Part shown: piece by piece, positions 58,501 to 64,000 of the stretch | Numbering within the stretch: position 1 is the stretch's first letter | Layout of the letters: every line of letters begins with the position of its first letter | NCBI RefSeq assembly: GCF_004295795.1 | Contig: NZ_SEBR01000021.1 | Coordinates: 1-64,000 of the forward strand | Direction: 5' to 3' | Length of the DNA stretch: 64,000 nt | Source of the DNA: Flavobacterium sp. | GTDB taxonomy: Bacteria > Bacteroidota > Bacteroidia > Flavobacteriales > Flavobacteriaceae | Notes under the pieces: model-generated | Database searches by the model: none | What the model was told of the DNA's origin: nothing | Seen by the model: only the letters and a program-made list of their open reading frames with translations | Made by a program: the position numbers and the translations under genes

Positions 58501-60719
58501 GATTTACGACACTTCCGGCGGGTAGCGCACTTACTTACCAATGGCAAAGCAGCACGGACATACTTGGGCCGTTCACGGATATTTCGGGAGCAGGAACAAC
58601 AGGTTCTTCATACGATCCTCCGGTACTTGCACAAACTACCTATTATCAGGTTGTGGTGACCGGAACTTCTGGCGGATCGACTTGTCCGGTGGTTTCCAAC
58701 ACGGTTTCCGTTACTGTTCAAGAAGTCACACCTGCCGTGATTGCGGGCGACCAAAGCCTTTGCGTTGGGGAAATTCCCGGAGCTTTGACGGTTTCGACGC
58801 CTTCGACAGGTCCGGGCACGGTGACTTATCAATGGCAAAGCAGCACGACCGGAGTTGCGCCTTGGACGAATGTCGGAACGGGAACTTCGTATCAGCCAAC
58901 GGCCATTACACAAACGTTGTATTATCACGTGATTTCTTCCTCGACGGCATCTTCAGTGACTTGTACAGGCACGAGTAACACGATTGTCGTTTCGAGCAAC
59001 GGGAAAACCTGGAACGGATCGGCTGGGACTAACTGGAACAATCCGAACAACTGGAGTCCGAATGGCGTTCCTACGGCTTCGAATTGCGTCGTGATTCCGA
59101 ACGTGGCGAACGATCCAGTGATTTCGGGAACGAATTATGTCGCACTCGCGCTGAATCTGACGATACTCAACGGCGGAAACCTCTCGGTCAACGCAAGCAA
59201 TACAATCGAAGTCACGAATTTCGTCCACGTCAATACTGGCGGAATTTTGTTTGTGTCCGATGACGCGAGCCTTGTGCAACTCGACAATGTGCCTAACGTC
59301 GGAATAGCCAGCATCCAAAGAATTACGCCTCCGGTGTACCGCTTCGATTACACGTATTGGAATTCGCCTGTGACTTTGGGTTCGAATTACACCCTTGGAA
59401 TGCTTTCCCCGCTTACGCAAGGTGACAAATATTACAGCTGGAATCCTTCTGTTGCAGGCGGAAACGGCAATTGGAAACAGGAAAGTGTCGCTACGATCAT
59501 GAATTCGAACCGCGGCTATATCGTGAGAGCGCCAAACGGCTATTCGAACAATCCTGCGATCACGGCACCTTATACGGCGACTTTCGTCGGAACGCCCAAC
59601 AACGGCAACCTGACGATTCCGGTTTCGATTGGAAGTTTGGCTCCGGCGATCGTGAACGACAAGCTCAACCTAATCGGAAACCCATATCCTTCGGCGCTTG
59701 ACGCGGATGCTTTCCTTGCGGATGCGACAAATGCGACGTTGCTCGACGGAACGCTTTATTTCTGGACGCACCATTCAGCTCCAAGTGCGGCTTATGCGGA
59801 TCCTTTCTACGGAAATTTCTCAAGCAATTACACGGCTTCCGATTACGCGACTTACACCACCGGAACAGGCGGAACGGCGACAATACCTGCGGGTTACGGC
59901 GGCGTGGCTCCAACCGGAAAAGTAGCGACTGGACAAAGTTTCTTCATCAAGGCATTGGCCAGCGGAACTGCCGTTGTCAACAACTCGATGCGGGTCCGCG
60001 GACAAAACAATGTCTTCTTCAGATCATCGAACGCCTTTACATCCTCGACCGTGCAACCGGAGCGACACCGCGTTTGGCTCAATCTAGCCAACGTTCAAGG
60101 CGCTTTCAGCCAGATCCTCGTGGGCTATGTCGAAGGCGCGACCAACGCGAAAGACCGCAATTTTGACGGGGAAACTTTCGCGGGCAATTCGGTTACCTTC
60201 TATTCTACGCTCGAAAATACGAGACTGACCGTTCAAGGAAAAGCATTGCCATTCCTGACGAGCGACACTGTTCCTTTGGGTTATAGCGCGACCATTGCGA
60301 CGACTTTCACTATCGGGATCGACCATCTTGACGGCTTGTTCGAAAACCAGAATGTCTATCTAGAAGACAAGTTGCTTAACGTTATACACGACCTCAAGAC
60401 GACGCCTTACCAATTTGCGTCGGCGACGGGCACGTTCAACGACCGATTCGTGTTGCGATACACGACTTCCCAATTGGGAACAGGCGAGCATCAGTTGACC
60501 GAAGGTGTCGTGGCTTATGTCAGGAAAGACAAGATTTTCGTTCAGGCCGGACAGGAAATCGACCAAGTGGAAATCTTCGACATGACGGGCAAAAAAGTGC
60601 ATACTTACGAGCCAAAATCGGCCAACATGGAAGAGAACTTCCTGTTTGCGCAAGGCATTTACATCGCCAAGATCAAACTTTCCGACGGAAGACTTTTCGA
60701 GTCGAAAGTCGCCAAATAA
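52581..60719 (+). CDS. giant multi-domain T9SS surface protein
   Basis: A 2712-residue exported protein. The signal peptide is unusually deep (basic n-region to about residue 18, hydrophobic core MLLLLLIAFG, cleavage near KAQ at 39). Then follow a glycine-rich domain (about 60-220), an IPT/TIG domain (about 230-310), BIG2-like units (about 310-480), Ig-like repeats with the recurrent Y.WFNGAT.L motif (about 480-760), and PKD-like repeats (about 760-1500) with SGTF.N/GIPASGSG patterns. More Ig-like repeats have YQWQSST (about 1670-2140). A C-terminal region (about 2140-2600) has WNGSAGTNWNNPNNW. The end (GTFNDRFVLRY ... IYIAKIKLSDG) fits the T9SS type C (ChiA-like) sorting domain. Likely a surface adhesin; ligand unknown. 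Confidence 0.93.
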   Translation: MKQNYFNPDDIARPKKRGMIHKISFLMLLLLIAFGAKAQTSVIFTASGNWTVPAGVTTVTVEVWGAGGAGGGATSNNNRGGGGGGGGYVIATNVPVVVATIPYTVGAGAVGNTGNGGNGGSSTIFGITANGGNGGTANNGAAGNGGSGSGGTVNNGSNGIAGNAGANQGQGGSNNGPLGGAGGAALAVADDGNNGAVIGGGGGGGRKGGTFTASRDGGNGARGQIRITYTIPTITSFTPANGCINPGTSVTINGTNFTGTTSVLFNGTNASFTIISPTQIVATVPASATSGSIRITIPSGFANSAASFTVNAQPTVLSILGSTPICPGATVQLSNATPGGTWISLAPTLATVNATGLVTGIANGTASIRYSVTNGNGCTTNATTTVLVNPRPTVSSTGSVCVGSTTTLSPTSGGTWVSNNPTIASITNAGVVTGLASGTATFTFTNGSGCANTTGNITVNQLPQINANPNPVSACSGSSASFTVGAIGAGLTYQWFNGATALSDGGNISGANSQTLTINPVNAIDASADYHVVVSGTCAPPAISTNASLSVTQQIAISSQPVVTQTHCEGQTATFSVLANGAILGYQWYNGTTALTNTGNVSGANTATLTLNPLSSSDASANYHVEVIGTSPCANLNSGMAALVVNSLPAIVGEPITTNSVCAGSPVSFTVSATGGNLTYQWFNGATSLSNGGHISGANSATLTLNPANLADASADYHVVVTNGCGFMTSLASALTVNPTPFIENQVTSTCGNVAFDFTPANGFPTAATIIPSGTTYTWTNPVVTGGITGASAQAVGQASISQTLLNPTIAPQTATYTITPIVGTCPGIPFTLVVTVNPAAIIGNPPNQIACSGNTFNFTPANGGGNVVPIGTTYSWSLPVISPAGSVSGATSGANQSALSQTLTNTSSVNGQAVYTVTAASGTCDESTFTVVFTVRPTPTVTGNPATQSICSGAAIAAIAVSNPNAVPGTITYSWNRNQVGIVGGTIPASGFGPNISGTLINTTANPVVVTFNLVATSQFGCPSAVETVSVTVNPALGSTATPTAQIICSEDNIAPIAFTSTGSVAGATFNWTRSNTVNVTGIPASGSGDISGQFINTTSASQTVVFTITPTANTCNGANFTVSVTVRPKPTIGFSATPTSICSGGNISPAVTILSPNAISGRTFSWTRDNNLNVSGPDSGSTNSIAGTFVNNTNVAQVVTFTATVTAGICATSSSFQVTIEPRPVITVTSVPAAAFCNLATLPAISLSSTNIPLSSLTWIRNNTTNVTGIPASGSGNIPTGTLTNTTTTTQIVTFTVTAAGANGCAATTTFTVTVYATLVAPVIATDQTVCILSDPSPLFMSTLPRGGSGTNTYQWQRATTPAGPWTNVGTASTYQPAGIPLFGSQNYYYRLIVNNSCGSVTSNIVFIQVISSVGFTFDGVTNPAIQCPGGSFSTSISSEHATSSAVRFQWTADPNFITPAQNAPGALAGTTSGIQIQWVIFIPIPYRRSSATLPFTVQNNTNATVTTQIAILPSVYDYVSASAVGDFQCSITPQYVDVTIRPTAKATIASPANNTTVCSGSITNIAVNGLITDAGTIYTVTRSALATGVTATAGTTSATIPAGTSYNFPVTLVNTTTSVQSVTYTFTPRGAYTPTNPNCGGTPVSVTILIAPRVQPGSIVASQNICFGQDPVTINSTAAGTGTDITYQWYSSTVSAAGPFMPIAGANGLTYTPEAGSVTETTWFVRETISTVNGVTCSSAQTAPHVINVYSIDPGVVTGEQTICSGAIPTPFTVVTPASGTAPIGYRWYFNTVGCSSATWTATPVATGSGATYSPGALTQTTYFKRVTTPGGNIAACADESICIVVYVNSITAGSVGSNHSICSGGDPDAFAELTPATGSGTITYQWQSNTISCAAGSPWVDISGAVLSTYEAFSISGTTYYRRLAYSTLNGVTCGPAISTCVTVTLNPTTAGIIGPNRIVCSGANPAPIGFTTLPAGSALTYQWQSSTDILGPFTDISGAGTTGSSYDPPVLAQTTYYQVVVTGTSGGSTCPVVSNTVSVTVQEVTPAVIAGDQSLCVGEIPGALTVSTPSTGPGTVTYQWQSSTTGVAPWTNVGTGTSYQPTAITQTLYYHVISSSTASSVTCTGTSNTIVVSSNGKTWNGSAGTNWNNPNNWSPNGVPTASNCVVIPNVANDPVISGTNYVALALNLTILNGGNLSVNASNTIEVTNFVHVNTGGILFVSDDASLVQLDNVPNVGIASIQRITPPVYRFDYTYWNSPVTLGSNYTLGMLSPLTQGDKYYSWNPSVAGGNGNWKQESVATIMNSNRGYIVRAPNGYSNNPAITAPYTATFVGTPNNGNLTIPVSIGSLAPAIVNDKLNLIGNPYPSALDADAFLADATNATLLDGTLYFWTHHSAPSAAYADPFYGNFSSNYTASDYATYTTGTGGTATIPAGYGGVAPTGKVATGQSFFIKALASGTAVVNNSMRVRGQNNVFFRSSNAFTSSTVQPERHRVWLNLANVQGAFSQILVGYVEGATNAKDRNFDGETFAGNSVTFYSTLENTRLTVQGKALPFLTSDTVPLGYSATIATTFTIGIDHLDGLFENQNVYLEDKLLNVIHDLKTTPYQFASATGTFNDRFVLRYTTSQLGTGEHQLTEGVVAYVRKDKIFVQAGQEIDQVEIFDMTGKKVHTYEPKSANMEENFLFAQGIYIAKIKLSDGRLFESKVAK

Positions 60720-60740
60720 CACCCCGATTTCATTTTTAGG

Positions 60741-60770
60741 AAAAGCCTCTTTAACCGGAGGCTTTTTTTA
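60741..60770 (+). terminator. terminator after the giant gene
   Basis: AAAAGCCTC pairs with GAGGCTTTT around an 8-nt loop, followed by TTTTTTT. Confidence 0.85.
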
Positions 60771-60913
60771 TTGTTACAATCCAACCTTTTGTAGGAAATG
60801 TGCATCAATTGCTTTGTCGGCTTATTGTCGTTTGTGCGAAAAGCAGAAAGTGCAAATTATCGCGTTACGACAAGCTGACGAAAATCCGAATCCAATTCAA
60901 AAACGACACACCA

Positions 60914-63900
60914 ATGCGTAAACTGCTGATTTTACTGTTGATCTGGAGCACATCGGCATTCGCCCAGGATTTCAAAAAAGAGTGGGAGAAAGTCGTGAAA
61001 CTCGAGGATTTGGGATTCGTCAAGCAGGCAAACGCGGCTGTGGAAAAAATCTCGAAAAAGGCCGAGCGCCAAAAGAACGACGCCCAACTCGTGAAGTGTT
61101 TCTTCTATCAGTCGAAATACCTTCAGACTTTGGATGCGCAAGCCCAAATCAAAACGCTTGTCAGACTCAAGGATTTGTCCGCGAAAAGCTCGGGTGCGAA
61201 CCGCGCTATATTTTGCATCATCTATGCTAAATGCCTCAAAAATTATTTGCGTTTCGCCAGATATGAGAACCAACGAACCGAAACCGTCGGCGATTCGATT
61301 CCCGATGATCTGCTGTTGTGGTCGCGTGAAAACTTCGAATCGGAAATGGAGCGCGCTTATTCGGCTTCTCTCGCCAACAAGGAATTGCTCAAGAAGACGA
61401 AATTGTCGCAATACGAGCCTGTTTTCGATTACGTTCTTGCGGATAAATTCTCGAACCGGACTTTGTTCGATTGGGTGATTTCGGAAAACATCACTTACAG
61501 AATTGAAAATTTCCACGAATATCGTCCACCTCTATACAAAACCGATGAAACACTTCCGTTCCTGACAGGAAATCCAGACAAATTCTCGCTTGCCAACTTT
61601 GATACGATTTCACTGCCAAAACATCGGGAATTGCTCAAGCTGATGCAGTCGAGAGAACAAAACCGACCTGACATTTCCAACCGTATTTCGCGATTGGATT
61701 GGCTTTTCGGAAAAAGTCGCGAAGCCGGGAAAGCACTTGAAAACTTGCGCAAAGATGCCAAAGATTCGACAGATATAGACGACGTAAGGTTCGCGCTTGC
61801 CCAAATCTACAAGCAAGACGACTCGCGTGAAAACAAAGTAAAGGCTTTGGCTATGCTGGACAGCGTGATCGTCTCGAAACGCCATTCGAACGCCAGCATG
61901 AAGGCGCTCAAGCTCAAGAATGAGATAGTGGCCAAAAGTCTTCACGTCGAGATCGCGCGGTTTCGATATCCGGGCGAACCTTCGCGGGCGCGCCTCGCTT
62001 TCAGAAACCTCGACAGCATTTCAATCTCGTGTTTCAAGGTAAAAGCCGCGGGTCAGGAAATCGACACCTATGGAAACCAAAGCGAAAAACTGAAGTTGAT
62101 TTCAGGGTTGAAACCAATGATTTCCAGATCGATCGCACTCAAGAATCCGGGCGATTACCGCGATCATTCCACCGAAATCCTTTTGCCCGAACTTCCCGTC
62201 GGAACTTATGTCGTCGTTATTTCTGCCAAAGATATCGACGGAAAATCGGACATCAAGGACGCGCAAGTTATTGTCGTTTCCAATCTCGCCTACATCAAAA
62301 GCGACAAGATTGGAAATACGGAATTCTCGGTTGTCAGCCGCGACAAAGGGAAACCCGTTTTCGGCGTAAAAGCTGCGTTCAAGGATCGCGATCTCGAGTT
62401 TTACTCCGATGGAAACAACAAACTCAGAATCAGCCAACCCGCAAAACCAGGAAATCTTACGGGTTGGATCAGCAAGGGCGCCGATTCGCTTTACGTTTCA
62501 CAGTATCGGTATGTTCGTGAAAAACAGATCGAAAAACCGTCCGCCAAGCTGCAATTCTATCTCGATCGCGCGATTTACCGGCCGGGACAGAAAGTTTTAT
62601 ACAAAGGCATCCTGATGCAAAAAGACAGTTTGGGATCGGGCGTGATCGCCAATGCGAGATTGATCGTCAAGGCTTACGACGCGAATAACAAGGCTTTTTT
62701 CACGAAAGAAGTCAACTCGAACGAATTCGGTTCTTTTTCGGGAGCATTCGATTTGCCGAAGGATCTGCTTACCGGCAATTTCCGGCTTTCTGCAGAAAAA
62801 GAGGCAAACATTTTGACCGACGAAAACGGCATATTGTCACGCATAGCAAACTTCGACGCCAGCATTTCGTTCAAGGTCGAGGAATACAAACGCCCAAAAT
62901 TCGAGGTGATATTGGATCCGATAAAGGAAACTTTGTTGTTGGGAAAAGTGGCGACCGTGTCCGGAAACGCGAAATCCCTTGCCGGAAGCGTCGTTTCGAA
63001 TGCGAAAGTTTCCTGGATAGTGACTTTGGAAACCATCAGTTACGCTATCGGCGGACGTGATTCCGTAGATGAAATCGTTTCACAAGACAGCCTTTTTTCT
63101 GACGCGGGCGGACGTTTTACCATCAAATTCCCAACGAATCCGAGTGAAAACGAAGAGGATGACCAGCGAGCCGAACTTCCTGTCTACAACTACAGGCTCG
63201 AAGTTAGCGTAACTGATCTGAACGGAGAAACAAGAACGGCGACTCGCGAAGTCAATGTGGCCAGACATGCGCTTTCACTCGATTTTTCGGCTCACGAACT
63301 CGAAATCTCCAAAGACAATCTCGTCGAGGTAGTTTCGAACAACCTCAACGGCGAACCGAAACCTACGAAAGGAAAACTCGAATTTTTCCGAACCCAAAAA
63401 CTTGCCTCGAACTTCAAGAGCAGATTTTTCAACGCGCCTGAAATTCCGGGTTTCACTGCGTCAGAATTCGCGGAACTTTTCCCCAACGAAGTCGACGAAA
63501 GCCTTTTGGATGTCGGCAACGACACGCTTGCCAAAAAAACGATTCACGTGGATACGAAAGTCAAAACGTCTGTCGAAGCCGATTTGAGCAAGCTCGAACC
63601 CGGAATTTACAACGTGGTTTTTTCGGTTGAGGACGAATTCGGGTTCGAGGTTTCTGCAAAACGGCAGTTCACTATTCGCGATCCGAAGCAAAAAATCGAT
63701 CGGTCAAAACTTTTTACAATAAGGCAGATCAACGAATTTCCGGAAAAAGACAGTTTCGCGAACTTTATCGTGACTTCACCCGTGCCAGATTTGAACGTTC
63801 ATATCGCCGCATCTGACGCCAAAAACACGTTTTTCGAACAAGACATCACGCTCAAAAACCACGAATTCGCGTTCAAGGTGGAAATTCCGAAAACGGCAAA

Positions 63901-64000
63901 AACAGGCATTTCCGTATTGGCCGATTCGTTCTATGACAACGCGTTTGAAAGCGAGACTGCTTCGGTAACTTTGCCGATCGTGAAAACGCAGCTGAAAGTG
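60914..64000 (+). CDS. alpha-2-macroglobulin family protein, 5' part
   Basis: An ATG at 60914 opens a frame that runs uninterrupted for 1029 codons to the window edge, so the 3' end is missing. It has a signal peptide (MRKLLILLLIWSTSAFAQ) and an N-terminal helical region typical of Bacteroidota A2M proteins. The MG2 motif YLDRAIYRPGQKVLYKG is at about 549-565, followed by further macroglobulin-like domains (FKVEEYKRPKFEV at about 655). A carboxypeptidase-regulatory-like or MG domain follows with DAGGRFTIKFP. In bacteria these proteins are thought to trap proteases in the periplasm or at the envelope. No thioester motif (CxEQ) is visible in the part present. Confidence 0.88.
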   Translation, partial: MRKLLILLLIWSTSAFAQDFKKEWEKVVKLEDLGFVKQANAAVEKISKKAERQKNDAQLVKCFFYQSKYLQTLDAQAQIKTLVRLKDLSAKSSGANRAIFCIIYAKCLKNYLRFARYENQRTETVGDSIPDDLLLWSRENFESEMERAYSASLANKELLKKTKLSQYEPVFDYVLADKFSNRTLFDWVISENITYRIENFHEYRPPLYKTDETLPFLTGNPDKFSLANFDTISLPKHRELLKLMQSREQNRPDISNRISRLDWLFGKSREAGKALENLRKDAKDSTDIDDVRFALAQIYKQDDSRENKVKALAMLDSVIVSKRHSNASMKALKLKNEIVAKSLHVEIARFRYPGEPSRARLAFRNLDSISISCFKVKAAGQEIDTYGNQSEKLKLISGLKPMISRSIALKNPGDYRDHSTEILLPELPVGTYVVVISAKDIDGKSDIKDAQVIVVSNLAYIKSDKIGNTEFSVVSRDKGKPVFGVKAAFKDRDLEFYSDGNNKLRISQPAKPGNLTGWISKGADSLYVSQYRYVREKQIEKPSAKLQFYLDRAIYRPGQKVLYKGILMQKDSLGSGVIANARLIVKAYDANNKAFFTKEVNSNEFGSFSGAFDLPKDLLTGNFRLSAEKEANILTDENGILSRIANFDASISFKVEEYKRPKFEVILDPIKETLLLGKVATVSGNAKSLAGSVVSNAKVSWIVTLETISYAIGGRDSVDEIVSQDSLFSDAGGRFTIKFPTNPSENEEDDQRAELPVYNYRLEVSVTDLNGETRTATREVNVARHALSLDFSAHELEISKDNLVEVVSNNLNGEPKPTKGKLEFFRTQKLASNFKSRFFNAPEIPGFTASEFAELFPNEVDESLLDVGNDTLAKKTIHVDTKVKTSVEADLSKLEPGIYNVVFSVEDEFGFEVSAKRQFTIRDPKQKIDRSKLFTIRQINEFPEKDSFANFIVTSPVPDLNVHIAASDAKNTFFEQDITLKNHEFAFKVEIPKTAKTGISVLADSFYDNAFESETASVTLPIVKTQLKV

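Noticed and set aside
57297..58547. Long antisense open frame (416 codons) inside the giant gene
   Set aside because: Its product is a monotonous Arg/Ser/Asn-rich sequence, the mirror of the Thr/Ser/Gly-rich repeats on the other strand. Similar antisense frames occur at 52886-53683 and 55499-56203.

Overview
The window looks like a chromosomal segment of a Flavobacteriaceae bacterium (Bacteroidota, Flavobacterium-like). Four signs support this. Several exported proteins end in type IX secretion (T9SS) sorting domains. Many genes are preceded by the Bacteroidota -7 promoter box TAnnTTTG, some with a TTTG about 19 nt further upstream. Shine-Dalgarno sequences are absent or weak. Short intergenic tracts with a 7-bp period are scattered through it. 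No tRNA, rRNA, CRISPR array, integrase or insertion sequence was recognised.

Layout. 1-500: about 2.8 copies of a 179-bp tandem repeat. 0.5-3.6 kb: a lipoprotein coupled to an amidinotransferase-fold hydrolase, then citrate synthase. 3.7 kb: a 3' gene relic. 4.0-11.8 kb: two related leucine-rich-repeat T9SS surface proteins flanking a TPR sensor kinase / LytTR regulator operon. 12-17 kb: enolase, an SGNH-like/MBOAT O-acyltransferase pair, and carA. 17.2-19.7 kb: an A+T-rich accessory block holding a DUF5131 (phage Gp37/Gp68) three-Cys protein, its three-Cys-motif partner TcmP, and an XRE repressor facing a palindromic operator-like site. 20.2-22.4 kb: an FG-GAP T9SS protein and a lipoprotein.

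22.5-39.8 kb: the str-S10-spc-alpha ribosomal supercluster, all on the minus strand (rpsL-rpsG-fusA-rpsJ, terminator, new promoter, rplC to rplQ, with secY, infA, rpmJ and rpoA). fusA is broken here by an out-of-frame internal deletion of about 210 bp that removes the switch I and DTPGH region of the GTPase domain. Because EF-G is essential, this is either an assembly error or a striking pseudogene. A pair of hairpins interrupts the otherwise tight operon between rpsN and rpsH.

39.8-52.2 kb: a repeat-rich intergenic region, a BamA/TamA-like outer-membrane protein, an rRNA 2'-O-methyltransferase, a rhomboid protease, RarA, a YjjG-type phosphatase, RadC, a DUF1287 protein, a YdeI/OmdA protein, an Mpl-type murein ligase and a TPR protein. 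52.6-60.7 kb: one 2712-residue T9SS surface protein built of glycine-rich, IPT/TIG and Ig/PKD-like repeats. 60.9 kb to the end: the 5' part of an alpha-2-macroglobulin-family gene cut by the window edge.

The strongest leads are the TcmP/DUF5131/XRE block, the fusA lesion, the dispersed heptad tracts, the rpsN-rpsH hairpins, and the near-leaderless promoters of rlmB, rarA and yjjG.
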